A DNA stretch of 64,000 bases, from positions 1-64,000 of the forward strand of contig CP137327.1 of NCBI GenBank assembly GCA_033182465.1. The letters are read 5' to 3'. Of the stretch, positions 1-11,193 are shown piece by piece. Position numbers and translations under genes: made by a program. A model generated the notes under the pieces. It searched no databases, was not told where the DNA came from, and worked only from the letters and a program-made list of their open reading frames with translations. The stretch's first letter is position 1, and every line of letters begins with the position of its first letter. The stretch comes from Sanghuangporus weigelae. Lineage: Eukaryota; Basidiomycota; Agaricomycetes; Hymenochaetales; Hymenochaetaceae.

Positions 1-185
1 CCCTAAGCCTAACCCTAAGCCTAACCCTAAGCCTAACCCTAAGCCTAACCCTAAGCCTAACCCTAAGCCTAACCCTAAGCCTAACCCTAAGCCTAACCCT
101 AAGCCTAACCCTAAGCCTAACCCTAAAGCCTAACCCTAAAGCCTAACCCTAAGCCTAACCCTAAGCCTAACCCTAAGCCTAACCC
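1..185. repeat. Telomere, alternating CCCTAA and GCCTAA
   Basis: The C-rich strand reads into the chromosome, so the physical end lies at base 1. The unit is a 12-mer, CCCTAAGCCTAA, repeated about 15 times. Two units near 121-146 carry an extra A (CCCTAAAGCCTAA). The G strand therefore alternates TTAGGC and TTAGGG instead of the plain TTAGGG usual in filamentous fungi. The tract ends in TAACCCTTAACCCC. Confidence 0.97.
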
Positions 186-284
186 TTAACCCCGCAAAAA
201 GGGCGTCACAAAAAAGGCGCTAGAGTTAATAAATTGTGTCTCGCAAAGTTTTTTGTGTCTGTATATATTTGTGTGCTGGTGTGA

Positions 285-600
285 CGGTGTTGCACCGAAA
301 TTCGGCTACCTAAGCATTTTCATGAATGTGTGGCTATTTATATTTTCTTCTCGGTGTTACACCGAACCTGCAGGTAAGAAGGTGTTCAGGTCAGGTGACA
401 GGTTTCCTGCTTCCGCCTTGTCGGTGTTGCACCGAAATTTATCCATTTAAGTATGAATCATAAATTTAGCAATTCATATTTTCTTCTCGGTGTTACACCG
501 AACCTGCGGGAAGAGGGCAGGGAGGTCAGGTGACAGGTGTTGTCTTTGCTCTACTCTTGTCGGTGTTGCACCGAAATTCGCCCACTTAAGTTTGCTAGCA
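285..600. repeat. Subtelomeric tandem repeat with palindromes
   Basis: A 137-139-bp unit occurs about 2.3 times, starting at 285, 422 and 561. Each unit has two palindromes: CGGTGTTGCACCG (285-297, 422-434, 561-573), followed by AAATT, and CGGTGTTACACCG (352-364, 488-500), followed by AACCTGC. The two forms alternate strictly. The stretch TCAGGTGACAGGT is also shared between units. No coding signal is seen. Confidence 0.85.
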
Positions 601-670
601 GGCCTGGCCTGACCTGGCTGCTTCTGGCCTGCTTCCATGTTCTAGCTGGCCTGGCCTGGCCTGCAAGAGA
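600..670. repeat. CCTGG/GGCCT-rich short repeat
   Basis: Degenerate tandem copies of GGCCTGGCCTG and CTGGCTGCTT follow the palindromic repeat. A short telomere-like CTAACCCTAAG lies just beyond, at 710-720. This looks like ordinary subtelomeric low-complexity DNA. Confidence 0.6.
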
Positions 671-720
671 ACAGGGGACCTGGCCTAGCGTGAGCCTAGG
701 ACCCCCCCTTCTAACCCTAA

Positions 721-1300
721 GCGACTGTGATCATCTATACTTATGAATAAGGTGTGTAACTTATTAGGATCTCCTCGAATTTACATCCTAGGATATAGGG
801 AATATCCTAGGAAATCATACCTCTTAGGTCTAAATATACTTAGGATAGTTACACCTAATAGGGGGTGCCAAAGGGGGGTGCCTGAAGTATCACAAACCCG
901 TGATCGGAAAAAGGTACACGGCCTTACTAAGTGATGACACTGACGATATTACGTTTCGGCCCGTTCACATGACAGCACATGATACTCCAACCAATCAGAA
1001 AGATCGGTGAGTAATAATTTTTGACAACTGACTGACTAACCCCGACTCCGACATGGAGCGGACTGACTAACATGACTGACTAAGTACAGCCTGACGAGCC
1101 TTATAAAAGGCGAAATTGGAGGTGTGTGTTCCCCCACTCACCAATAGCTGATTAGTCTTTTAGCTCGCTTTTGGGATATTTGCTTCACCACCTAACCCTT
1201 ATTAATTCTATAATATCTGTATGCGAGAAAGCTTTTAGGAGATGAATGAGACTAAGAATACTTCTTTTCTGTGCCTAGCTTGACGATCGAAGAAGGAATG
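721..1300. other. Subtelomeric spacer with no gene seen
   Basis: No supported coding region. It holds an inverted repeat with 11-base arms (TCCTAGGATAT at 786-796 and its complement at 802-812, 5-base loop). At 1020-1085 there are several ACTGACTAAC-like words, and a TATA-like TTATAAAAGG lies at 1101-1110. The TATA could be a relic promoter, but nothing downstream on the plus strand is coding. Confidence 0.5.
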
Positions 1301-1310
1301 ATAAAAGCGA

Positions 1311-2150
1311 TCAATATCTGACAAGAATTTCTCCACAGTGTAGTTCCAGCATTTGCAAGGCAATTTCGGACACACCAGGAGTGATTTCTATCTGAGCAGT
1401 CAGTATATGGCCAGGAAGAACGCATGAATGCTGATAACTAACCGTTGATGTCCTGTTGTAAGATAATTGTAAATGGTCCGAAAAGATTTTTCTCAAAGGT
1501 CGAAAGCGACACCGGAGATGTTGCAACAGTAAACCTACACACAGGTCTAGTATGATTTGTACGGAATCTCCGTGTCCACATACCTTATTAGAGCAGATAC
1601 GGTTTCATATTGGTAAAATTTTGAATTGCTTGGACTCTTCGCGATTGCTCCAAGAACGCCAATCAAATGTTGCAAAATATTTTGGTAGGTGAGGACAAGC
1701 ATCGTACGGGCAGTAAGTATGACACGCATGACACCTACACGAAGTAATTCAGATGGAGCCAGAGGACAAAAGTCGTGCATGCACACTTAATCAAGTAGTC
1801 ATTTTCCGCAATCTTCTCCAGCAACCCGCCTGACTCGACTCTAGGTTGACAGCTTTTGAAACTTCGTGAATGTCTTCTTGATTAAATCTAGAAAGTCATT
1901 GAGTCGAGATGCAGTGGTGGCAAGCAAAGTTTCTTACAGCAACTGGGAGTTGCACTTGATGGCAAAGATCCATTCGATAGTTGTTGCGGCGTACATATAC
2001 GTGACACAATCGGAAGAACTGAGTCAGCACAAGAACGGAAGGATGGAAGCAAGCTGTTCCTTTGTGAGCTGCAACAATCCCGTCAATGAGACACTTCAAA
2101 GGTCAAGAGGTGCTTAATAAACCTGCCTGATTTCGAAAACAGTAAGAAGC
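1311..2150 (-). pseudogene. Exportin-2 (CSE1) central fragment
   Basis: CSE1/exportin-2 is the karyopherin that returns importin-alpha to the cytoplasm; it is built of HEAT repeats. On the minus strand 1547-1786 reads QNILQHLIGVLGAIAKSPSN, a good match to the middle of CSE1. Bases about 1950-2010, in another frame, read YAATTIEWIFAIKCNSQLL, which matches the CSE1 motif TYAA...ER. The pieces lie in gene order with the C-terminal side toward the telomere and are separated by intron-like and frameshifted DNA. There is no complete reading frame. The gene identity rests on recognised family motifs and was not searched. Confidence 0.7.
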
Positions 2151-2159
2151 AAATCGAGT

Positions 2160-2770
2160 CGATTTGAACGATCGGATGCACGGTGTCGGATTCAGCTTAT
2201 AGGTCCTCAAACACGTTTCGTGAAAAGAAGTCTATGACATGAACCAGAGCAGCATTTGTGCTCGTCACTCCTTTCTGCGAGATGATTAAAGAATGAGGGC
2301 AGCAGGTCGACAGAATAAAGCATCTTACCTGACCAGTAGCTCCAAGCGTTGCGACAGCAGTGAGAAGACATACACTCTGATCTTTCCGCTTCCGACTATC
2401 TTCACCTCGCAGATCGGACACGTACTCCTGTAAACCTAATTCGATCCATCGGAGAACAATTTCTGTCGTAACTACAGCATATCCGCTGGTAACAAGGGCA
2501 AGCAGAACATCTGCAGCGGCTTCGCGCCGTATCGTTCCTTCTGCAGTCGGACCGTCAGCACTTGCAGCCGAACTCGCACTAGCAAATGAGAGATCGAGAC
2601 GCACATATTCAAGAGGGTCGTCTTCAAACTGCTCTTCTTCATGAATCCCCAGCAACGCATTGGCTACGACAACGCCTTCAACAAGACCATCGACAGTCTC
2701 TCGGCTCTCGAAATCCCCTCGATCGCTCCCGGAGCGGATAGCCATACTAAGAAAACAGAGTGACTGGCTT
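2160..2770 (-). pseudogene. CSE1 fragment, Cse1-domain unit 1
   Basis: The minus-strand reading includes EEEQFEDDPLEYVRLDLSFA, close to the diagnostic CSE1 motif FEDDPLEYIRRDLEG. It continues through LRWIELGLQEYVSDLRG and RKDQSVCLLTAVATLGATGQ. A canonical 54-nt intron (GTAAGA...CGCAG) lies at 2275-2328, after which VIDFFSRNVFEDLQA matches the downstream CSE1 exon. The retained intron shows that the copies come from genomic DNA, not cDNA. The fragment is fused upstream (higher coordinates) to another incomplete unit. Confidence 0.8.
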
Positions 2771-3620
2771 ACGAGGCCATATAGGCGAACGCGGGAGGTT
2801 CTGGCACACAAGGTCATCGAAAATATTGAGGAGGACGACCATTGCATTGCTCGTGCAACAGTCTCCGCGTCTTTGTTGGGAGGCGATGGGCTGTCCAGGA
2901 GCATCCCTGCAGTGCAACGGAGAATCCGCTTGCAACAAGGGCACGCAGAACATATGCAGCGGTTTGGCGTCGTGTCGTTCCTTCTGCAGTCGGACCGTCA
3001 GCAATCGCAGCCGAATTCGCACTAGCAATTGAGAGATCGAGACGCACATATTCGAGAGCGTCGTCTTCAAACTGCTCTACTTCATGAGTCCCCAGCGTCA
3101 CATTCCGCACGACACCGCCTTCAACAAGGCCTCGATAGTCTCCCGGCTCTCGAAAATTCCTCCTCGATAATTCCCAGAGCGATTAGCCATACTAAGAAAA
3201 CGGAGTGACTGGCTTACGAGGCCATATAGGCGAACGCGGGAGGTTCTGGCACACAAGGTCATCGAAAATATTGAGGAGGACAACCATTGCTTGCGCACAG
3301 TCTCCGCGTCTTTGTTGGGAGGCAATGGGCTGTCGAGGAGCATCCCTGCAGTGTAACGGAGAACTTGTAGGAATGGTTCTGCGAATTGGGCCAGGACGAA
3401 GTTGATGACTGTCCATAACTCGTCAGTGCGCATCTCAGACCGCCATCGTCCAAATATAGAGTGCACAGTTTCAAGATTTGAGAAATTGATTGCATATGAC
3501 GCAATTGGAAGAACCGAGATGGCGCAGGAGGAGTGGAAGAACGGAAACAAGCTGTTCCTTTGCGACCCGTCAATGAGACACTTCAAAGGTCAAGAGGTGC
3601 TTAATAAACCTGCCTGATTT
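2771..3620 (-). pseudogene. CSE1 fragments, scrambled units 2 and 3
   Basis: Two further partial units lie head to tail. Both carry LVCQNLPRSPIWPRKPVT at the same internal fusion point, where an upstream exon (DDLVCQ...) joins a later one (YGLVSQSLRFLS) with the exons between them missing. The unit at 3370-3590 adds a more N-terminal part, VINFVLAQFAEPFLQVLRY, which matches the CSE1 region before the first of these exons. Frames are broken between segments. The shared fusion point suggests that a deleted copy was itself duplicated. Confidence 0.75.
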
Positions 3621-4260
3621 CGAAAACAGTATAAGAAGTGAATCGAGTCGATTTGAAGGATCGGATGCACGGCGTTGGAACCGGCTTGTAGGTTCTCGAA
3701 TACGTTTTGTAAAAAGAAGTCTACGACATCAACCAGAGCGTTTGTGCTCGTCACTCCTTCCCGCGAGATGATTAAAGAATGAGGGCAGCAGGTCGACAGA
3801 ATAAAGCATCTTACCTGACCGGTAGCTCCAAGCGTCGCGACAGCAGTGAGAAGACATACACTCTGATCTTTCCGCTTCCAACTATCTTCACCTCGCAGAT
3901 CGCACGCGTACTCCCGTAGGCCTTTTCCGATCCATCGGAGAACAATTTCTGTCGTAACTGCAGCATATCCGCTTGCAACAAGGGCACGCAGAACATCTGC
4001 AGCGGCTTCGCGCCGTATCGTTCCTTCTGCAGTCGGACCGTCAGCAATCGCAGCGGAACTCGCACTAGCAAATGTGAGATCGAGACGCACATATTCGAGA
4101 GCGTCGTCTGCAAACTGCTCTATTTCATGAGTCCCCAGCGACACATTCGGCACGACACCGCCTTCAACAAGGCCTCGATAGTCTCCCGGCTCTCGAAAAT
4201 TCCTCGATAATTCCCAGAGCAGATAGCCGTACTAAAAAAACGGAGTGACTGGCTTACGAG
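3621..4260 (-). pseudogene. CSE1 fragment, Cse1-domain unit 4
   Basis: This repeats the 2160-2770 unit. The minus strand reads EIEQFADDALEYVRLDLTFA, then LRWIGKGLREYACDLRG and RKDQSVCLLTAVATLGATGQ, then the same short intron (donor GTAAGA near 3813), then VVDFFLQNVFENLQAGSN and LQIDSIHFLYCFRNQ. The last block corresponds to the conserved CSE1 sequence before the FRNQ motif. No complete gene is present. Confidence 0.8.
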
Positions 4261-5157
4261 GCCATCCTAGGCGAACCCGGATCGCCGACCGCCACTCAGA
4301 AGACCCCAGAGAGCACGAACAAGACCTTCAACTGAATTTGAGCTAATAAGCAGCTCCAGATACCGATGAGCATGCGCCTCAGCGAGCTCAAAAATACCGG
4401 TCTTTGTTTGAGAAGAAACACCAGCCGTCGGTTCACCCGTATCCGTTTGCAGCTCCGGGGGGGGGGGGGGGGTCCCACAGAAGAAACCGGATGAACATCC
4501 CGTTTTCTGCACCGTCGGTATGAGCGTCCTCAAGCACTGGAGGGATATCCTGACACACGAGGTCATTGAAAATATTTAGAAGGATGACCATTGCTCGTGC
4601 AACAGTCTCCGCGTCTTTGTTGGGATGTAATGGGCTGTCGAGGAGCATCCCTGCAGTGCAACGGAGAATCCGCTTGCAACAAGGGCACGCAGAACATCTG
4701 CAGCGGCTTCGCGCCGTATCGTTCCTCCTGCAGTCGGACCATCAGCAATGAGAGCCGAACTCGCACTAGCAAATGTAAGATCGAGACGCACATATTCAAG
4801 AGCGTCGTCTTCGGACTGCTCTACTTCATGAGTCCCCAGCGACACATTCAGCATGACAACGCCTTCAACAACGCCGTCGATTGTCTCCCGGCTCTCGAAA
4901 ATCCCTCGATCGTTCCCAGAGCGGATAGCCGTACTAAGAAAACGGAGTGACTGGCTTACGAGGCCATCGTAGGCGACCCCGGACCGCTGACCACCACTCA
5001 GAAGATGCCAGAGAGAACGAACAAGAGCTTTTCCTGAATTTGAGCTAGTAAGCAGCTCCGGATACCGATGAGTATACGCTTCAGCAAGCTCAACAACACC
5101 AGAAACACCAGTCGTTAGCCTGAAAAGTGATGAAATCACATGATTGCCAACAAACAA
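4261..5157 (-). pseudogene. CSE1 fragments, units 5 and 6
   Basis: Two partial units retain exons missing from their neighbours: ELAEAHAHRYLELLISSNSV and VRALWGLLSGG, which match the CSE1 stretch AxLYAxRYxxEF...LxxxVxxxWxLL, and DLVCQDIPPVLEDAH, which matches NxQDLPEFFED. A run of 14 G lies at 4459-4472. At 5118-5151 the unit ends against a short piece of the foldback element also seen at 46310-46340 (GAAATCACRTGATTGCCAACAA). Confidence 0.75.
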
Positions 5158-5292
5158 TCTCTGTCAAGTTTACTATCTATTAAAAATAATGATATACATT
5201 ACAACAGTTTAACAAATGATACAATCTTGGTTTCTAAGACCATTCCTACAACTACATAACTGCAGATGTCATCGCATCTCGACGTGAAAGGT

Positions 5293-7847
5293 TTACATGA
5301 ATCGGGACGGGAGGGGGCAGGGATTCTGGCCAAAGTCTCTCGGCCTACGTCTCTTTTGAGGCACGATATTCTTCTTGGCCCATATGTCCAATGGGGGCCG
5401 GCGATGAGGGAACTTGCATGTCAGACGATTCGCGAAATCCTCTAGGTTGTTGCGCCGATTACTCCATTCCGCCCAACGCAAGAATTTCCTGATGGTCACA
5501 CCTAAAGAATACCTATCTGCTAGAATGGGCCTGTACGGTAGACGACGATCGGGGTCTTCGAAATCCCTCTGGTAAACCTCCGGGGCAGCATAACCCGTAG
5601 TGCCCACTTCGTAGTCAATCGTATCGTTCTCGTCCTCAAGTTGGACGGAAACATCGAAGTCGATGATCTGGATCCGCAATTCATCGTCGTACACCAAGTT
5701 GTCGGGCTTGATATCGAGATGGGCCACGAGGTGTCTATGGAGAAATGCCACGCCATTGATCAAAGCTTCGGCAAAGTTTGTAAACATCTGTGACGGTTGG
5801 AGTCCGAATTCTAGTAGTCGCCTAACAGGGTAGCGTACGGGAAGCAGAACCATGGTGCCCAAGTTCGAAGAAATAGTGCTCTTGAAGGGAATGACGTGGT
5901 TGCCCTTCCTGTCCTTCTTGTGCAGATATTCGAGTATCTGCTTCTCGCCAGAGCGCCTGGAAACTTTAGCGACAAATGTCTTGCTGTCTTTAACCCGTCG
6001 GACAACAAAGACATTCGGCGGCTTCTGTGAAACTTATCAGCAAAGAATGTCGTCAAGAGGACAGGGTGAGCTAACGGACCCTCTCCGACACAGACCATTG
6101 TACCACTTCGTAGCCATCCATCGCCACGTTAGTTGCATTCTCTCCCCCACCCCTTCCACTACTACCCTTTCCACTACCCTTACCCCCCCCTCCACGACCA
6201 CCACGACCCCCACCACTACCACCACTCCTAGGGTTTCCAAACCCCTTCCCACGTTTGGCACCTGTATCTGGAGCGCCATCATCATCATGGTCACGTTTAT
6301 TCCCCGTTTCGCGTGTCGTTTCGCGTGTCGTTTCGGTCGTTTTGGTCGTTTTGGTTTTGGCTGTCCACGTAGGCTTGTCTTCCACAGCCTTGTGAATGGA
6401 ATCCAAGTCGCCTTCCAAGGATTTCAGCGTATCCCACAACGAGGTCATCCCGTCAAGCACGTTATACATTCCCTCAATGACTTGAAACCGGCTGGCAGAT
6501 GTATTTTCGAATTTTTCCTCACGATATTTTACCTGATGGATAACCAATCAGTCACATCAATGTCAGTGATATGGACTGCAAGTACTTACCTTGTTGTCCG
6601 TAGCTTGATAGAATAGAGCGCGCTGGATCAGAGTTTCCGACTCCAAATAGAAGGCCATCATAACAAAGTCCCGGGTTTTTCCTTTGCTTTTCAAAAGTCC
6701 ATTGACGAGTCGGACTAAACACGCGCAGCTGAGATACATGCGAGCTTTGTCCGATTCTGCACCCTTCGATTTAACTTCCATAACGATGATAGGGATTCCA
6801 TGAATCGACAAGAAAAAATCGCTCTTGGGCGTGTACCGGCATTCGACCCCATTAAAAATGATCGGGAGAGTAATTGGCCATCCATGCTTGCCACTGATGG
6901 AAGTTAGATAGCGTGTCGCACCAATAATCATGGGCACGTACAAACGACACACGACAGACCTGTCAGTCATGCGGGATTGGGCGTAGTATGAGAGGCAGTA
7001 GCAGAAATGCACGTGCGCATCAAGTTCGGTCCAAACCCTGTCCTCGATTTTGCCAACCGGACCTTTCGGACTTTTCGCAGACGGACTTTTCGCAGACCAT
7101 AGCATGTGGAGTACTTCGCACTCATCCAAATCGGAACTTTCATCATCAGGAACACGCGCTTCGCATACGGCTTTCACGCTCTTTTCAAGCTTCGGGACGA
7201 GTCAAAGAGTGAGACATGTCGAGTCGTTCAAAAGAATATCCACTTACGTCTGGGGGCACCTTTCGCCGCATGTCCAGTACTTTTCGGTAATGCTTTATAT
7301 TGACCTCGTCATCTGAGTCAGCGAGACCGATATTGTTGGGCTCTATATCTGACAACTGAAACGTGTCACTAAGCATTGTAATTGCACTGTCCTTGACGAG
7401 TTGGGAGAACTGGTTAGCAGCGGGAACCGTATCCCCACTGACTTTAGATGTTGGGATCAACTTTAAGCTTCATTTTGTAAAGAAGAATAAGAACAAGTGT
7501 GACGCACTGGGAACCTCGATAAGCAGTATCTCATCGGAGATGCTGAGTGTCGCTATCTCTTGTAGAGGACCAAGCTGGACGGCTTTGGTCTTGTCAGCGA
7601 AGTCGACTTTACTCCAGTCCTCCTTCAACTGTGTCAACGTCACTGTTTTGAGCAGTTTCGGTTCCATGCTTCTCCACACAGTGAGCATTACGGTATCAAC
7701 ATCCTTGAGGAGAGTTGTTCGCTCTATCTTGACCTTCTCCAGCAAATTATAAATGGATGCATTGGGGCTGAGAATAACGGGAAAGGGATTTCCTAAGGTA
7801 GGCTTCTTCTTGCGATCGATGAGGAGGCAACCGACTATGACTTCCAT
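5293..7847 (-). CDS. Crinkler-like protein with PD-(D/E)XK nuclease and kinase
   Basis: Five exons splice in frame with no stop: 7847-7508, 7441-7248, 7189-6590, 6532-6092 and 6024-5293. They give 768 residues. Introns are 57-67 nt with donors GTGCGT, GTAAGT, GTAAGT and GTGTCG; the last is the weakest. Residues 1 to about 115 resemble the ubiquitin-like Crinkler (CRN) N-domain, which ends near LLIEVP. Residues about 210-370 carry a PD-(D/E)XK signature (Asp302, then MEVKSK with Glu316 and Lys318). Residues about 430-510 are a Gly/Arg-rich linker. Residues 526-768 are a protein kinase: VAK Lys545, HLDIKPDN Asp629, DFD in place of DFG at 647-649, and APE at 672-674. A glycine loop is not evident. 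Nuclease-plus-kinase CRN proteins are known from fungi and are thought to act inside target cells. The start was chosen as the first ATG before the CRN domain. Confidence 0.85.
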
Positions 7848-8002
7848 ACCGTCTGTCTTTGTGGTGATAGGTGAAACCAACCAACGACGTAAAGCGGCCA
7901 CGCCACGTCACGTGGTCATGTGATAATGTAATATTCAAATTCCCACAGCGGGCAAGTAAGGGTAGATGCATAGGAGATATAAATTCACATCAGATAAGGC
8001 GG

Positions 8003-9445
8003 TGTAAGATCGATAGAGTGGGTGGACGATCGGACTAGGTCTGTAGGTGCGATCCTAGCAGGCTAGGGTGTTTGATCCTATAGGGAGCGAGCGAGAACAA
8101 ATCAGGGAAACCAAACAAAGAAGGGTGATCCGGAAGACTCCCCTGAGATGGACCGAGACTCCGGCCTACTCTGTGGGAACCAAGGATAGTCGGAATACCT
8201 CCGGCCGGAACGGTCAGTGTGAACTATCTAAAAAGGGAAGAAAAGGGGGAGTAAATACACGTAGGCAAGATGTGATACTCAATGGTTGTCTAGGGAGACC
8301 AATCCAGACGTGCTGTGGTGAACCGAGTGAATACTTCGGTGACTTGATCACCTTGGAGATGAGTTGATGAAGAAAGAAGACAAGCTGAGAGTATCCGAGT
8401 CACCCCCGGGACGTCCGGACTAGTCTAGACAAGGAAGACAAGATACACAAGGTGGGTACTACAGCTTTCTATGACTGACAGAGTCGGTCGGGATGGTCTG
8501 AGAGGCTTCGGAACAGAGGATGTGTGCGCTGAACAGATCTCTGGTATTCGCTATCTGAAAACTACGACATCTGGGTGGGTTTTATAGACTATGGGGGTCC
8601 AAAACATGTACAAAACGACTGATCTGGGACTGGGGGAGGATCGTGACAAGATGTGAGGTGAAACGTAATAAAACCACAACAAGGAGCGTGAAACCGACAA
8701 GACAGAAGTCTAGTGGACTACAGGAAACTGTGAAATGGGATGAAATCATAGCAAGGAGTGTGAAACTGACGCGATAAGGGTCAGATGGACTGCAAGGCAA
8801 TGTGAAACAACATAAAAACTGTCCAGGAAGGGTCCTCCGAACCGCGCAACCAAGTCGGTGAACAAACCGGACAGAGAGATCGAACGGATGTACCAGTCGG
8901 CGAACTCCGATTGGAAGTCCGAACCTCGGAGACCACTTCGGCAAAGTCCGAACAACGGAGCACACCTCGTGGAATGTCTGGGATGAAGGTACGCGATTGT
9001 TGGGTACCTCGAAATAGGTCGGAATGATCCCTGGCGGTGTGAAACACTGATGAAAAGGCCTAGGGTCCCTTCAGGAGTCTGGGTCCAGGCTTTGGAGTGC
9101 CGATATCCACTCGGATGACTGAGGCGGAGGTCGGCGAGTGGTAGTGTGACAAAGTATGGACAACAAAATATGGCATGGTGCCTATCGCGCAGTATTAGCG
9201 GGTCTTTGGGTTCTCGGAATGTGACATATGTGCAATGGAAGGTGAAATGGGGTGAGCCAAAATATGTACGAAGTCTCGGGCGCATCCTAAGGTATGCCAG
9301 AGTGCTCGGAAGGATCGAATTGAGTCGTATACACCCTTTGTGACTGTTGGAGTCACTCGGGCAGCTGATACACCAGTGTGTTGGATACTGGTGAAGTATG
9401 TACAATACTCAACCGCTGACACCCAGAATAGCGGTGTACGCTACA
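8003..9445 (-). mobile_element. LTR-A, full copy, minus orientation
   Basis: This is 1443 bp with ends TGTAGCGTACACC...TTACA on the minus strand, the same length as the copies at 11194 and 23111. It has a TATA-like TCTATAAAAC motif near 8580 (read on the minus strand). No adjoining internal coding region is preserved. Flanks are GCGG and CCGG, so a target duplication is doubtful. Confidence 0.85.
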
Positions 9446-9829
9446 CCGGATGTGTCGTTCTAATCAAGACAGCTAAGATAATGCTTAAGTCCGGACCATC
9501 GAATGTTATGTTGTAGTGAAGGTAAGTAGAATTAAACAACCAAATAATACAAAAGTAGATACCTATGTCGTAGTGAAGGTAAGTAGAATAGTAAGATAGG
9601 GGATCAAAAGGTCAAACTAGCTACTTATATATACTACACTTGTGGGAAAGGTCTACCCTAATAAGAAGTCACATGATGAAGGAGTGAAGTGATTAGTGAG
9701 TGTGATAGAACATCATAGAATGTTCCAGAGAGCAAAAGAATAAGCTCAAAGAAAAATAAAGAAAAGGAAAAGAATATTAAATTGAATGATGACATAAGAA
9801 AAGAAAAGGAAAAATGTTCAAGTCCTTAC
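9446..9829 (+). mobile_element. LTR-B fragment
   Basis: This is related to 10655-11193 (reverse complement) and 48680-49013. Shared features are the repeated GAAGGTAAGTAGAAT, the motif AGCTACTTATATA, and the run ending in GTTCAAGTCCT. The side next to LTR-A is unrelated to the other copies. Confidence 0.65.
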
Positions 9830-10190
9830 AGCACTCCTGAGTTGACAAAGAATGATGATAGCTTCATTGACAAGTGTTCGCAATTATTGTATGCAAATTC
9901 TGCGAGAGCTAACCAGTCTGCCCAGTCCGTCTGATAATGGGTGACATAGAGTCTCAAGTATTGTTCAAGCTCCTGGTTAGCTCATTCTGTCTGGCTGTCT
10001 GGCTGAGGGTGATACGCCATCAACAGGTTATCTTCAATGTGGAGGAGTTTGTATAGTTCCTTCATGAACTTCGCATCAAATTGTACACCCCTGTCATGAA
10101 TGATTTTCTTCAGCAATATGTGGAGACGAAAGATATTGTCCCTATAGATTTGTACCATCTATTCTGCTGATAGCTTTGTCGTTGTTAGGA
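9830..10190 (-). pseudogene. Ty3/Gypsy integrase remnant
   Basis: The minus strand reads KKIIHDRGVQFDAKFMKELY, then AYHPQPDSQTE, a stop, then ANQELEQYLRLYVTHYQTDW and ALAEFAYNN. This is the DDE integrase core around the second Asp and the Glu of Ty3/Gypsy elements. The stop is a TGA at 9982-9984, where the family has Arg (CGA). No start, zinc finger or reverse transcriptase is attached. Confidence 0.8.
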
Positions 10191-10194
10191 TTGC

Positions 10195-10654
10195 TGTATG
10201 ATCAATAGGGTGTGTGAATGATTGGACTAGGTCTGTAGGTGCGATCCTAGCAGGCTAGGGTGTTCAATCCTATAGGGAGCAAGTGAGAACAAATCGGGGT
10301 AAACAAACAAGGAAGGGTGATCTGGAGGACTCCCCTGAGGTAGACTGAGGCTCTGGCCTACTCTGTGGTGTAGCGCACACCGCTATTCTGGGTGTCAGCA
10401 GTCAAGTATTGTACATACTTCACCAGTGTCCAACACACTAGTGTATCAGCTGCCCGAGCGACTCCAACAGTCACAAAGAGTATATACGACTCAATCCGAT
10501 CCTTCTGAGCGCTCCGCCATACTCTAGGATGCACCCGAGACTTTGTACATATTTTGGTTCACACCATTTCACCTTCCTTTGCACATATGTCACATTCCGA
10601 GACCCCGAAGACCCGCTAATACTGCGCCCTAGGTGCCACGCCATATTTCGTTGT
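10195..10654. mobile_element. Two LTR-A pieces fused head to head
   Basis: Bases 10195-10368 are the 3' end of LTR-A in minus orientation. From 10369 a new TGTAGCGCACACC start runs in plus orientation to about 10654. The join falls directly on the LTR terminal TGTAG, so the second copy probably inserted into, or recombined with, the first. Confidence 0.7.
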
Positions 10655-11193
10655 CCATATGTTAGGACTTGAACATTTTCCTTTTCTTTTATTACATCAT
10701 CATTCATTTTAATATTCTTCTTTTACGTTACTCATCCATTTTTACTAATCCCATTTGCTCCGTCATAGCTTATTCATCCTTACTCATTCACCATGACTAA
10801 ATCCGTTCCTTCCGACTAAGACGCTCACTAATCACTCCACTCATTCATCATGTGATTCCTTAATAGAGTAGACCTTTCCCATGTCCAAAGTGTATATAAG
10901 TAGCTAGATTGACTCTTTTGTTTCTTTGTCTTTCTATTCTACTTACCTTCACTATGACATAGGTATCTACTCTTGTACTCTAGTATTACTGAATTCTACT
11001 TACCTTCACTACGACATAGCTTGCGTCTAGCTCGGCAACTCGCATTTAGCCTGTTGTTTGTTGTTGTATTGGCCGCCTCGAGATCGACGCCTGTTAGTCT
11101 CGCCGCCTAACATAATAGAAAGACCTACCCTCTAGCCTGTGGAAACACTCGCTATCACTGCTCCGCGCAAGGAGTCACATCAATGATCACCGT
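10655..11193 (+). mobile_element. LTR-B, nearly complete
   Basis: It starts TGTTAGGACTTGAACATT, a typical Ty3/Gypsy-style LTR start, and has a TATA at about 10890 (GTATATAAGTAGC). It also has two copies of ATTCTACTTACCTTCACTA. Related DNA lies at 9446-9829 and 48680-49013. It ends against LTR-A at 11194. Confidence 0.65.

Noticed and set aside
4459-4472. Run of 14 G as a regulatory or quadruplex site
   Set aside because: It lies inside a decayed CSE1 exon and is most simply a slipped homopolymer.
6037-6616. 254-codon plus-strand and 85-codon minus-strand ORFs
   Set aside because: They are shadows of exon 4 and the Gly/Arg linker of the Crinkler-kinase gene.
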